DNA of 15,000 nt from Symbiodinium natans (GCA_905221605.1 CAJNDS010000557.1:395682-410681); one strand, 5' to 3'. Positions 1 to 8,859 are shown, numbered from the stretch's first letter. The notes: generated by a model not told the origin, from the letters alone. Made by a program: numbers and translations.

Positions 1-340
1 AGGTTTCGGCATGTGATTCTGACTTCGGAAAGCTTGTGGTCTCGGTGTTGGCTTGCTTCTTCTTTTTAGGGTTCAGGGTTTAGGGTGTTTTTCTGGGTAC
101 CCTAAGCATTCGGGGCCGCCTTATAGTAGTAATCCCAAAAGCCATCATGTAGAGAAGTGGCCATATACCTTCATAAGAATTATAGTAGTGTAGGGTAGAT
201 CACCCCCAACTTAGGTTTCATGTACCTTGATCAGAAATAAGATATTCTTTCTCCGGGCTCGCATCTGTCTGGGTAGCTCTGAGAAAAAAATCGGGTCCTT
301 TTTGGGGGGTCCTTTTTACAAGGGTGCAGTATTCTAGTGT
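1..340. other. Non-coding stretch with a diverged dispersed repeat
   Basis: No open frame of note. A short TTTAGGG-like run lies at 66-86. Positions 92-141 resemble 9031-9081 in the same orientation: a shared TCTGGGGTACCC-like start, an AGGGGC-GCCT core and a CCAAAAG end. This indicates a diverged dispersed repeat. Confidence 0.35.
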
Positions 341-456
341 AAACCCTAAACCCTAACCCTGAACCCTAAAGCCTAAAGCCTAAACCCTAAACCCTAAGCC
401 CTAAACCCTAACCCTAAACCCTAAACCCTAAACCCTAAGCCCTAAGCCCTAAACCC
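341..456 (-). repeat. Interstitial telomere-like tract, CCCTAAA orientation
   Basis: About 16 copies of CCCTAAA with variants (CCCTAAC, CCCTAAG, CCTAAAG). This is the plant-type telomeric heptamer in its C-rich orientation on the + strand. It faces a G-rich tract at 564-650 across about 107 bp of unrelated sequence. Confidence 0.9.
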
Positions 457-563
457 AAAAGGGACCTTAATTAAGAGACCTACCGCTCACCCCAATCTAC
501 CAGGGAAACTATGAAACCCCAAGTTCAGGTTGGGCACCAACAGTCGTTTGGCAGAAAGATTTG

Positions 564-650
564 AGCTTTAGGAGGGTTTAGGGGTTTAGGGGTTTCTAGG
601 GTTTAGGGTTAAGGGTTTAGGCTTTAGGGTTTAGGGTTGAGGGTTTAGGG
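564..650 (+). repeat. Interstitial telomere-like tract, TTTAGGG orientation
   Basis: Degenerate TTTAGGG units with TTTAGGGG, TTAAGGG and TTGAGGG variants. It is in inverted orientation to the 341-456 tract. Confidence 0.85.
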
Positions 651-767
651 ATAGTTCAGCTGGCAGCCTGCGCTACAACACGGAGCCCTACAAGGCCCTC
701 CTCTTTGGTCTGAAGGCCCAAACTTAAACGCTACACCCCCCGAAGCCCTAAACCCCAAAATCCAAAA

Positions 768-885
768 CCTCTAGGTTGGGATGCTCCCCCTTATACTAGC
801 AGTCCTTAATAGGGATGATCATAGGGGGTCCTATAATCCCTATTAAGGAGCTGCTAGCATAAGGGGGAACATCCAAATCTAGAGG
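768..885. mobile_element. Family A fold-back element, copy A1 (MITE-like)
   Basis: The left arm from 776 reads TTGGGATGCTCCCCCTTA and continues through CTAGCAG, CCTTAATAGGGAT. The right arm is its reverse complement, ending at about 876, and the match extends outward through CCTCTAG/CTAGAGG. The arms are about 45 bp each and the centre is a short AT/G-rich loop. The element has no coding capacity, which is typical of non-autonomous elements. Five related copies lie in the window. Confidence 0.8.
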
Positions 886-976
886 CCCTAAACCAATCAT
901 TGAAGCAAGACGTCCTGCAGGCTGAGCGCTCTCATTTCATTGGCAGGGCCTGGAGGAGCCCAGGGGTTGCAGTACT

Positions 977-1111
977 TGGAGGTTCATGGTACTTATTAAC
1001 CAATTATAACTGTACATATAACTGTACTTATCACCATATTAGGGCACTTAAGGGGCTTATAACTGGGTTAGAAGTACAGGAATATTTGGTTAAAAGTACC
1101 ATGAACCTCCA
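977..1111. mobile_element. Family B fold-back element, copy B1 (MITE-like)
   Basis: The left end, 977-1004, begins TTGGAGGTTCATGGTACTT, and the right end, 1086-1111, is its near-perfect reverse complement, including TTAACCAA/TTGGTTAA. The 80-bp interior is AT-rich and non-coding. No clear target duplication was seen. It lies about 90 bp to the right of element A1. Confidence 0.8.
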
Positions 1112-1153
1112 TGTAAGGGTCCAAGGGTTCGCAAAGCGCCCAACTTCAGGTGG

Positions 1154-1250
1154 AGGGTTTAGGGCCTTTAGGGTTTAGAGTGTAGGGTTTCAGGTTTAGG
1201 GTTTAGGGGTGTAGGGTTTAAGGTTCAGGATTTCAGGGTGTAGGGTTTAG
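1154..1250 (+). repeat. Degenerate telomere-like tract, TTTAGGG orientation
   Basis: TTTAGGG units are mixed with GTGTAGGG, TTTCAGG and TTCAGGA variants. This is an old, diverged tract. Confidence 0.75.
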
Positions 1251-1488
1251 GGGGCTACGCTTCAGGACGCTCGGGTCACCTGAAAGCCCGAAACCTTCGA
1301 CCCCACTCCTGCAAGATAACCGGGCTCCAGAACCCACAAGGAGCTTCGAAAGAACTTCTGGCGCATTCCTCAATTCAGGGGTTGGGCTGTCTGAAGTGTG
1401 CGTCCTTGGCCCGCGGGACCTGCGGGGCATAAAAAACAGAAGACACATCGAACTTTTATGTATAAACAAATAGAAAGAAACACACAAA
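1251..1488. other. Unique sequence, no gene called
   Basis: A short minus-strand open frame covers this stretch (1233-1487) but runs into telomeric repeat at its end and lacks any recognisable motif, so it was not called. Confidence 0.3.
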
Positions 1489-1660
1489 ATAATATATATA
1501 TATATGTATGTATGTATATGTATATATATGCATATTAATGTGTTTACTTATTTGTGTAATTATTTATGTGTGTGCATATATATATATATGTACATGCCCG
1601 AATGTTGGTATCGGTATGTGTATGTATGTATGTATGTATGTATATATATATATATTTTAT
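1489..1660. repeat. TA / TATG microsatellite
   Basis: Alternating TA dinucleotide runs and TATG tetranucleotide runs, interrupted by about 35 bp of less regular sequence around 1590-1612. Confidence 0.9.
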
Positions 1661-2287
1661 CAGTATCATAAGGGGGTATAAGCACCCTATTCAGAACTAT
1701 AGATTATAGTAAGGAACCCTGCGAAGCATTTAAGCATCAATTCCACGGTTCTGGGGCCAAGAACCGGCGTTGCTGAAGTATATGGTGTCCTGGCATCGGT
1801 CTAGCCCCCCCCCCCCCCCCCGAAGTGGCCTCTCAGATAACGCAAGTACACCCCTTTTTCCAGTACGCTGAGACCCTTCTCAAGGGGTATTTGGATGACA
1901 TTGGGGGTTGAGTGAGGATTTAGGGTTTGCACGTGCGCGAAAGATGTTGTCTTGGAGGTCCTGAGAGCCCTGACTGCCCTGACTTGACTTCATCTAAACA
2001 CAGGGGGGATCATGTCGCAAGCGTGTTGCACTTTTTTAGTTTCTTGCTCTTAGATTCTGAGTCGCTGAGAGGGGAACCCTGCAACTCCCTCCCTCGCTCT
2101 TGCTCCCTCTGTGTCCCAGAAACATGCTGAACTTCTCAAGGGTGTGTTTTCCAGGAATGCTGGTACCCAGGGAAAGCTCATGGATTCTTTGACAATGCCT
2201 CTACCTGCCTTGAGCATCACGGGAGCACGACAAAGCAGTCTCTTGGATCCGGGAACCTCCCATAGGACCGACAAAGCCCTGCCATAA
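1661..2287. other. Non-coding stretch with a 17-base C run and possible family A remnants
   Basis: A homopolymer of 17 C lies at 1805-1821. Positions 1663-1720 hold fragments that resemble family A arms and centre (CATAAGGGGGTATAAG, GATTATAGTAAGG) without a complete fold-back. Short overlapping frames on both strands around 1927-2274 show no coding signal. Confidence 0.35.
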
Positions 2288-2338
2288 GGGTGTAGGGTTG
2301 AAGGTTTTGGGTTTAGTTTAGGGTTCAGGGTTTAGGGT
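2288..2338 (+). repeat. Degenerate telomere-like tract, left border of the gene island
   Basis: TTTAGGG-like units with TGTAGGG and TTTTGGG variants. This is the last telomere-like tract before a stretch of about 5 kb that has none. Confidence 0.7.
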
Positions 2339-2340
2339 GT

Positions 2341-3199
2341 GGCAAGGTCTATTCCGCTGCACACCATCAGCCTGTTTTAGCTAACCCAGAGTCGGAAGGA
2401 GGAGCTAGCTACTTACAATGGGAGGACACTGGGGACACCCTACTAAAGATACTCAAACTACTCTTCTTTTGCTGAAACATTGCAGAGCACACAACATCAT
2501 GCAACATCACCATGACACTTCTGTCTATGGCGAAGCTCCACCCAAATTGGCAAAGCCACGCCGCAAATGCACAAGGTCGAACTGCTTTCTTGCAGCTCCT
2601 ACTTACCTTCCTCCTCTCTAACTGCCGTTTCTAGACATTCCCTTTCTTCAGAAGGCACCCACAACAGCTTAACTATCACGGAAATATCAGACATCTTGAA
2701 AGCACGACGCCAAGGAAGAAATGTCTTCTACGCCCTTAAACACAATATCACCTCAAGCGACTCCTTTTCCCAACGTCAGGCGCCACCGTTGTTCAACTCC
2801 TCCTGGTTCATCGTGCACTCAGCACGTCACGGTGCTGGTGCTGACCTAGGTGGAAAAGGGCAAACCCTTGAATGTTGGTGATACATAAGAAACGTTGAAA
2901 AGAAACATGCAAAACAGAAAGACGGTAAAGTCTGGCTTCTACATCTATAGTTATGCCTGCAGCTGCCTGGAAAATGGTTGTCTGCATACTCCTTGCCAAG
3001 ACTTCTTGCATCGAGGTTAGGGTGATTGATAGCGAGTCCACTTTGCGGAGATCTCAACAACCGCGCTGAAAAACACACACTCGGCGTCACACGCACATTA
3101 ACATGTAAACCAGCTGTAAAATCAGACGAAAACCGTCCAAATTGTTGGAGACAAGTGTTGCAATCCACAAAAGGTGGACACTGTGGCTTTGCCGGGTTC
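2341..3199. other. Region downstream of the membrane-protein gene, no gene called
   Basis: Several frames are open on both strands, for example 2567-2881 (+), 2808-3041 (-) and 2827-3222 (-). They overlap each other, have no convincing codon bias or motif, and none can be preferred. The stretch follows the inferred stop codon at 3200 and probably contains the 3' untranslated region. It is free of telomere-like repeats and fold-back elements, which marks it as part of the gene island. Confidence 0.4.
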
Positions 3200-5687
3200 T
3201 TAGCCAAAATCTTCGTGCGCACTCAGCGGCTTCTGCAAAAAGTCCTCGAACTCTCTGATGTCGTGCTCCTCATACGTCCAACCTCAGAATGGCCCTAGTT
3301 GAGGAATGACGTTTGTTCACCTTGCACACGTCCAAAGCAGGATCACACAACAATCACATATGATGCCAAAATAAACAGAAGAAGTCCACAGCACCGAAAT
3401 CACCAATCCATGGCTAAGCGCCTTTCGAAGAGACTGTATAAGAAGCCCGTTCCACCCCCAAACAAAGCCAAAGGAACCCATTTTCTCCAAGTAGGCCACT
3501 TCGGCCGTTTGCGACGCACCGAGGCCAGTGTTCTTCCGAGCTTCTTCCTTCGCCTTTGCGTCGCACAACTTCTCCCACTGCAGTTTGCCACAGCCCACTT
3601 TACCTTTGGACCGAGGTGGATTTGGGGGTTACTCATGGCTTTCAAGGGGTGCAGAGATACTGCAAGAATATGGTTGGAAAGCTACTTAAACTTGGCACAA
3701 ATAAAACAAATCCTAAAAGTGCAAACTCCAAAAGTTGGATGAAGCAAAGCTCGCGAAAAGCCAAGGCACCTTGAAAGTAAAAGACGTGAAGCGTCTGCTC
3801 TCTTTTCACAGCTGCATCTACATTCACCCTCCACCTTATGGTCCCAAAAACAAGACCTTCATGCCACCGTCTGGAATTGTCAAAATTAATCGACAAAGTT
3901 CCAAATCAAACACGATTTCAACCAATCAATTAAGAATGCCTGAGACACAAGTCATCCAAACACCCAAAGCACTTCCTCAAACATGTCCCAAGTGACTCCT
4001 CAAACCATTGACATCCCCAGGGGGCTTTTCCTTGATTGTTGTGGCATCTGACCTTGGCATCGTTCAAGGCGTGTGACAGCTCGGCCTCCCATTCCATCTC
4101 CGGTTGGTCATCCTTGATCACCAACACCTGCCCCATGGCATCTGCATCCGCCTTGCGGGAGGCCAAGTTCCTGAGAGTTGTGACTTTGACACCAGACTTC
4201 CTATTTCTTTTGAAAAGAACAAGAAAAGAACTTTTTAGTTACCGGGGGGCAAGCTTCTAAAAACACGGGTCAAGTTTCGAAAAATGTTGAGTTGTTCCGA
4301 TTGCAGTTTGCTATGTACTCCATTCATGCAATGATTTGCCACCAAAGCTTCTCTTCGGTCATAGGTCCATCACTGCCGTCTTTCATATCCACCACGCTCA
4401 AATACGTTTGAGCCGGCAAAACCCCGTAAATAGTCCGACACCAACAGTGCCCAGGTGTATCAGGGTTGCCACTGTGGCGACCCAAACCGGAATCACGGTC
4501 TGTCAGGAAAACGCAAGCTAAGGAACACGTCTGCTCCTTCTGAACGCTCTCTACAGCTCTGTCCCACCTTGGGTTTGCAGATTATTAGACGATGAAGCCA
4601 AAGGTTTGTGTTTAGACAACACGCTGCAGGAAGGAAACAAAGCAAAGAAAACAAGGTCACCTTAAAGCAACCGAAGCCACTCAGCGCTGTACTTGCCAGG
4701 AAAAGATACAATGCACTCTGTGGCTTGTGCATTGATCTGGCCTTTCCAGGCGATTCGCGGTGATGCCAGTCCAAAACCCGATAAGTGCGCCAGCTTTCGA
4801 AACGCCTCCATCGGCCGTTCCCAACCTTTCGGCCCAATCATGCCAGTGAGCAAAAGGGTTCCAAGCACTTGGAGCCCCACATCAAGGCTCACAACCACCA
4901 TGGGAAGCTGGGGAAGTACGAAAAGACCGTTGAATAAAACGACACGACGACCAAGAAAATTTGTCCACATGGCCACCGCAGAAAAGTAGCCCAAAAGCGG
5001 CCCCGCAATCGCCAGGACTCCGTTCACGTACAAACAGTAGGCCGAGCATCTGATGGTTTCATCACCTCCCCCCTGGAGCAATGCCCTTGTGGCTGCCCAG
5101 CACAGGGCCATGCACTGCACGAACAACATTCCAGCAACAGTAATCACGAAGGAAAAGAATGGCCAAGGGCCGGGAAAAGCATGGTCAACATAATGAAAAT
5201 AGGACAGGATTTCGTATATCAAGGTACCAACTGACATGACGAGGACCACTTTGCAGATCCTGGTTGTGAAGTGCCAACCTAACACCTGCAATTTGAGGTT
5301 CGTGATGTACAACTGCAAGGCGTTGCAAGCAAACACCCAACATGGCCCGGACGCTGTCATGAGACTCATCAAACTCACATCATTGATATCCAGTCTCTGA
5401 ATGCCGAATGTGAAACTTCGGTCAGCAATGCAGAAAGCCATGCAAAAAACGGTCCTTCTGCTCCAACGGTGGAGTCCGAGGTTCTCGGAAAAGCGCGTGT
5501 TCTTTCGCAGAAAGCAATAGACTCCAAGCCCGCTGAACAAAGGTCTCGCCACTGCATCCACATACAGTAGAAGGCTCTCAGAGATGATGACTGGCTCATC
5601 AATCCAAGGGTATGCAGTTTGAACTACGCACACATTAGCCACGATTCGCACCAAAGTGTACCTGACTTGACTTTGCGGCGACAACAT
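3200..5687 (-). CDS. Spliced gene for a multi-pass membrane protein of unknown family with a soluble Cys/His-containing tail
   Basis: Five-exon model, 5' to 3' on the minus strand: 5687-4681, 4567-4343, 4200-4053, 3577-3478 and 3282-3200. The exons sum to 1563 nt, exactly 521 codons (520 residues plus TAA). Exon 1 begins at an ATG and alone gives a 341-residue frame if left unspliced. Residues about 33-60, 78-128, 140-163, 174-200, 213-243 and 247-283 are hydrophobic, suggesting six or seven membrane segments. Residues 337-411 hold a polar stretch with C350, C354, H367, H376, C377 and C379. Residues 412-520 are charged and end acidic (EEHDIREFEDFLQ). All four introns read GT-AG. The junctions of introns 1 (113 nt) and 4 (195 nt) are convincing because the frame is restored and splice-end bases repeat. 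The exon 2/3 donor could instead be a GC site at 4329, and the acceptor of exon 4 is uncertain. The frame is also open upstream of the ATG to 5768, so more 5' exons may exist. I do not recognise the family and infer no function. Confidence 0.6.
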
Positions 5688-5795
5688 GAAGAAGTGCTTT
5701 CCTGCGAAACTATATAAGCAACAGTCTACAGCAAGCCCACAAGGTTCTGCAACCCATCCCTGCCAATCTTAACAAACTTTGCAATCCGAGCCAGG

Positions 5796-6032
5796 TCACA
5801 GCAGAAGCACCACTTGCGCCCTAGACCATCCACATCTGTTGGCTTCTGCACCGTTTTCCTTCTCCAACTGATGCGCCACCAAAGCCAAGGAGCTCTTCCT
5901 GCCCTTCGAAGCCTCTGGCGGCGGAAGGGAGGTGAGCGCTTCAGGCGTTGCGATGGGATCTGCAGGCAGTGATTGCCACGTGAGAGCGGTGAATTCCACG
6001 TGAATGCCTCGGTGTTCTCCTTTGGCATCTTT
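5796..6032 (-). CDS. Candidate exon or partial gene, hypothetical protein
   Basis: An open frame of 78 codons lies between a TAG at 6035-6033 and a TGA at 5798-5796. It has no ATG near its start. It opens just after TTTTGAGTAG, which could act as a 3' splice site. The composition looks coding: AAG, GTG, GAG and GCT codons are frequent, and the product reads as a proline- and alanine-rich soluble segment (ATPEALTSLPPPEASKGRK) followed by a charged stretch. A second frame takes over near 5840 and stays open to a TAG at 5726, encoding a Cys-containing segment (KWCFCCDLARIAKFVK). This hints at a splice or a frameshift between them. The stretch lies directly upstream of, and on the same strand as, the membrane-protein gene, and may be part of it. 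It was not recognised. A decayed gene is the main alternative. Confidence 0.35.
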   Translation of the reverse strand, partial: KDAKGEHRGIHVEFTALTWQSLPADPIATPEALTSLPPPEASKGRKSSLALVAHQLEKENGAEANRCGWSRAQVVLLL

Positions 6033-6036
6033 CTAC

Positions 6037-6372
6037 TCAAAAGTCCTTTGGACTGAGAACTTGTTTGTTTGAAGAATGCCAAACAGGCCGTCTTAACTCT
6101 ATACAAGCTTTTTGACAACCCTCTTGATCCCTGAACAATGGTGCTTCCACAAGCACCTTAGGACAAGTCGTCTCAAACATTGGTAAAGTTGGTATGGTAC
6201 AAACAACCTGCTCTACTCCAAAGTGACTGTCATCAACCTCAGCAGCTACTCTTGACAGCCAGCCCAATTTCTGCTCGACATGCTCAAACAGCTTAAAAAA
6301 CCAATCCTCCTGAAACCCTTCCAAAAGCCTTGAGAAAACCACCTTCAAAAACCGACAACAAACCTGCATCAT
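6037..6372 (-). CDS. Candidate exon or small gene, hypothetical protein
   Basis: An open frame from an ATG at 6372 to a TGA at 6037 encodes about 111 residues. The frame opens only after an in-frame TGA shortly upstream, so it is either a start or an exon following an acceptor such as GATGATGCAG. The N-terminal half looks like amphipathic helix (FQEDWFFKLFEHVEQKLGWL), then comes an acidic and valine-rich part, and the last 40 residues include two cysteines (GCQKACIELRR). No family was recognised and no signal peptide is evident. A possible donor, CCTAAG followed by GTGCTT, lies within it, so its 3' part could be intronic. It sits between two other coding-like stretches in different frames, which fits either a multi-exon gene or a broken one. 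Confidence 0.35.
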   Translation of the reverse strand: MMQVCCRFLKVVFSRLLEGFQEDWFFKLFEHVEQKLGWLSRVAAEVDDSHFGVEQVVCTIPTLPMFETTCPKVLVEAPLFRDQEGCQKACIELRRPVWHSSNKQVLSPKDF

Positions 6373-6413
6373 CTCCACAAACCAACCCGACCATCAACCA
6401 AAAAAGCTCACCA

Positions 6414-6650
6414 TCAGTCATCTTCTGCCTTCGCAGCTTGAACCCTCTTCTTCTGCGCCACGCTGGGCGCCTTTGCAGCCTCCACCGCGGACACTTCCAC
6501 CACGGCGAACGCGGACTTTGCGTCGCTTTTGCTTTTTGGCGCCGCGCGACGGTGGTGGCTGGGAGGGGCTTCCCACCATGACCGCCAGAGGTTCTTCCAT
6601 GGCGACGGGACGGCCACGCGATGTAGTCTAGTCTAGCATTGTCGGACACT
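6414..6650 (-). CDS. Candidate GC-rich first exon with overlapping open frames, basic protein
   Basis: This GC-rich stretch is open in three minus-strand frames. One frame begins at an ATG at 6600 in an excellent initiation context (GCCATGG) and encodes a strongly basic segment (AKKQKRRKVRVRR) that could be a nuclear localisation or DNA-binding tail; it stops at 6418. A second frame, without an ATG, gives an alanine/lysine-rich segment ending QKKRVQAAKAEDD at a TGA near 6414. The third frame reads through into a good 5' splice-site context, CTGATG followed by GTGAGC, at about 6406. I cannot tell which frame is used. This may be the 5' exon of a gene running leftward. Resemblance to basic dinoflagellate nuclear proteins is compositional only. 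Confidence 0.25.
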
Positions 6651-6660
6651 GGGCCAGCTA

Positions 6661-7490
6661 ACTAACCTCTGGTTTGGGAGAATACGTACGTGGCAATTTT
6701 TCAACACCATCGAATTCTCACAACTGGCGCTTGCCGAGAGAATTCGGATATTGGGGCTTTAAGGCTCTGATTGCTCCTGGGGAGGGGTTAGGGTGCAGGG
6801 CTTCGGGATGCAGATTGTCTTTCCTAGAGCCTCCTAGGTTTTGCAGCATGAGCTAGGAGAAAAAACGAGTAATCCCTTCCCCTGAATATTATAGGGTCCC
6901 CGCCACCCCCCCTGCCCACCCCCCCCAGTATAAAAAACCCCAACACCCCCAAAGGGTTTTTAGTCATGAGGGGGGGGGGGGTTCGTGTTCGTATCGTTTG
7001 TCCGAACAAACAACCCGTCCTTCTAGCTTGCTGGCTCAGTCATAGAGCAGGTTTCACGCTTTCGGCTCAACAGGTTTCAGGCTTCCTCCGCCCCTAACTG
7101 CAGAGATATTAAAAGGGGCGACTGCCGGACCGGGTTTTGGGGCCAGAGGGTTTTGTATATTCGGGGTGTACTTATATCAGGAGGAAGGGATTACCATTTC
7201 ATACGAACAAAGAAGTTCGATACCTAGCATAGAAACAGCAAACATATTCAAGGGCCAAGGTAGACTTCTGGGCCCAAGCAGAACCTTTAAGCAATCGCAT
7301 GAGCGGGACAATCACGCCGGCACTGCGAAATCGGAGAAGTCCGGCTGAGCTCCTCGAAGGGAGGATTGGGTACAGAAGTACACAAGGAGTATCTAGTTTA
7401 TGGTTGGGAGTCTTTCTATGACAAAGGTGTACATGCACAATCACGCTTGGTACAGATACATGGGGAGGGGGGGCGGGAACGTGAGCCCTT
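6661..7490. other. Right flank of the gene island, with homopolymer-rich hairpin sequence
   Basis: No credible gene. Positions 6904-6927 are C-rich, a hairpin can form between TAAAAACCC (6931-6940) and GGGTTTTTA (6954-6962), and a run of 12 G lies at 6970-6981. A leftward frame at 7199-7597 has no recognisable motif. No telomere-like tract is present until about 7491. Confidence 0.35.
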
Positions 7491-7766
7491 GACCCTAAAC
7501 CCTGACCTCTGAACCGTTTCAACCAGGCGCGCCCTGGTCGCAGTCCTGCAATGCACGCCAGGAGCAGCACCAAGAACCAGCGCATGTTGCTGGTCATGTG
7601 CTAAACTACTGGCGTTTGCAGCTTGGCACAAGCGGGTTAGCACACTAAGCAGTCTAACAATGACGGGCCATGCCCATTTACTAGAGATGCTTGGGATGGA
7701 GCTTCCTCACGGCATCATGCTATGATCAGGCATCGGCATGAGCCAGCCCAGGGCAGCATCAACTTT
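7491..7766. other. Non-coding stretch, short CCCTAAA run at its start
   Basis: Two telomere-like units at 7491-7505, then unique sequence with no open frame that carries a coding signal. Confidence 0.3.
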
Positions 7767-7830
7767 CCCTAAACCCTATAAACCCGAAACCCGAAATCCT
7801 AAACCCTGAGCCCTAAAACCCAAACCCTTA
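7767..7830 (-). repeat. Degenerate telomere-like tract, CCCTAAA orientation
   Basis: CCCTAAA units with CCCTATAAA, CCCGAAA and CCCTGAG variants. Confidence 0.75.
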
Positions 7831-7917
7831 TTCATGCAGCCAAAGGATGTCCCAAATACTGCCGATCTCCACTGCAAATTCGAGAAGTTGAGCGCCACAG
7901 AGCAGCCTCCCCCCCCC

Positions 7918-7942
7918 TAGGTTTAGGGTTTAGGGTTTAGGG
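7918..7942 (+). repeat. Short telomere-like tract, TTTAGGG orientation
   Basis: Three and a half TTTAGGG units immediately follow a C run at 7911-7917. Confidence 0.8.
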
Positions 7943-7944
7943 CA

Positions 7945-8092
7945 CTAGGATGACCCTTAAACCCCTCTGAAATAGCCACCCTCCGCCGCATGCAACCATG
8001 ATCCCCAACTCAAACGATTCATGACTTGAAGTCCTAGACTTGGTAGCCTCGCAACCATCTTATAGTAGGATGTCCCTTAAAGCCCTCTGACA
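7945..8092 (+). repeat. Diverged direct repeat pair
   Basis: The 28-base stretch at 7945-7972 recurs at 8065-8092 with a few mismatches. Both copies contain TAGGATG, CCCTTAAA and CCCTCTGA in the same order. GCAACCAT is also repeated at 7992-7999 and 8051-8058. The rest of 7830-8381 shows no gene and no further structure. Confidence 0.6.
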
Positions 8093-8381
8093 ATATCCTC
8101 TTAACCCAATATGAAATGGCCCAAGTCCCACCTAGACCATCTTACCCCTCCAAAAGCAGCAACAGGCCTTCAATTCAAATTTAACAAGAACCTCTTACCA
8201 ATGACTGAAGGTCCGTTCCCCGGCTTTCTGGGAAGAATCACTAGGAAAACGAGCCAAGAAACTCAAGTACAATGAAGGGTGCCAGCACACTTCCAGGCAT
8301 CATGGCTGCATTGGGTGTGAGGGTCTGCTCGAAAAAAGGCCCTGAAGATCTGTGACCTTAAGCGCAACTAAATCCCTAAAT

Positions 8382-8473
8382 TTGGGATGCTCCCCCGTAT
8401 ACTAGCAGTCCGTAATTGGGATTCTAGTAACACCCGAACCATTAAGGACTTTTAGTATAGGGGAACGTCCCAA
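8382..8473. mobile_element. Family A fold-back element, copy A2
   Basis: The left arm begins TTGGGATGCTCCCCCGTATA and the right arm ends GGGGAACGTCCCAA. The centre carries GTAACACCC, the reverse of the GGGGGTAC seen in A1, A3 and A4, so this copy is in the opposite orientation. Telomere-like units abut both ends. Confidence 0.75.
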
Positions 8474-8499
8474 CCCTAAACCCTAAACCCGCAACCCTA
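8474..8499 (-). repeat. Telomere-like spacer between elements A2 and B2
   Basis: Three to four CCCTAAA units with a CCCGCAA variant fill the whole gap between two fold-back elements. Confidence 0.75.
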
Positions 8500-8500
8500 C

Positions 8501-8575
8501 TTGGAGATTCATGGATCCATCTAACTGGGGGTATAAGTAGGGCAAAGGCAGTTCTAACTACCCATGAACTTCCAA
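8501..8575. mobile_element. Family B fold-back element, copy B2 (short form)
   Basis: The left end is TTGGAGATTCATGG and the right end is CCCATGAACTTCCAA, an imperfect reverse complement. At 75 bp it is shorter than B1 and B3, consistent with internal deletion. The interior GTATAAGTAGGG is shared with B3 in reverse orientation. Confidence 0.7.
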
Positions 8576-8622
8576 GTCAGCCCTGCTAATAACCCTACTC
8601 ATGCACCTGACTTAGGTGACGT

Positions 8623-8652
8623 CTAAACCCTAAACCCTAAACCCTAAACCCT
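8623..8652 (-). repeat. Telomere-like tract, CCCTAAA orientation
   Basis: Four clean CCCTAAA units. Confidence 0.85.
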
Positions 8653-8725
8653 CAAAGACCACGCGGGTGTCCACAGGTCCCGAGCCCTGGTTTCGGTGGC
8701 GGAGCCCTGCCAGTGCTAAAGCTTG

Positions 8726-8859
8726 TTTAGGGGGTTAGGGTTTAGGGTTTAGGGTTTGGGGTTTGGGGTTTGGGGTTTAGGGTTTAGGGTTTAGGGTTCA
8801 GGGTTTGGGGTTTGGGGTTTTGGGGTTAGGGTTTGGGGTTTAGGGCGTTTAGGGTTTAG
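8726..8859 (+). repeat. Telomere-like tract with a TTTGGGG sub-array
   Basis: TTTAGGG units alternate with blocks of TTTGGGG, in which A is replaced by G. This suggests local amplification of a variant unit. The G-rich strand could form quadruplex structure. Confidence 0.85.

Noticed and set aside
341-456. Interpretation of the telomere-like tracts as a true chromosome end
   Set aside because: Tracts occur throughout the window in both orientations, are short and degenerate, and unique sequence lies on both sides of each.
2205-2221. GCTCAAGG on the minus strand as a relic of the dinoflagellate spliced leader
   Set aside because: Only the last seven bases match, and no retroposed coding sequence follows.
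2827-3222. Minus-strand frame of 131 codons
   Set aside because: It overlaps the last exon in a different frame, competes with two other open frames, and looks like chance opening in the 3' region.
3578-3603. A 26-nt GT-AG interval that would join the frames on either side of it
   Set aside because: It would restore a frame, but 26 nt is far below normal spliceosomal intron size. A single longer intron (4052-3578) explains the data more simply.
3299-3742. Plus-strand frame of 147 codons
   Set aside because: It is antisense to the inferred exon 4 and introns, and the minus-strand exon model is consistent in frame and splice sites across the same stretch.
4493-4837. Minus-strand frame of 114 codons overlapping the end of the membrane-protein exon
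   Set aside because: It lies in another frame over exon 1, intron 1 and exon 2 of the better model and has no independent coding signal.
5700-5720. TATATAAG motif (TATATA on both strands) just upstream of the ATG at 5687, as a TATA box
   Set aside because: It lies in sequence that is open in frame with the gene upstream to 5768 and may be coding. Dinoflagellates, the likely host, are not known to rely on TATA boxes.
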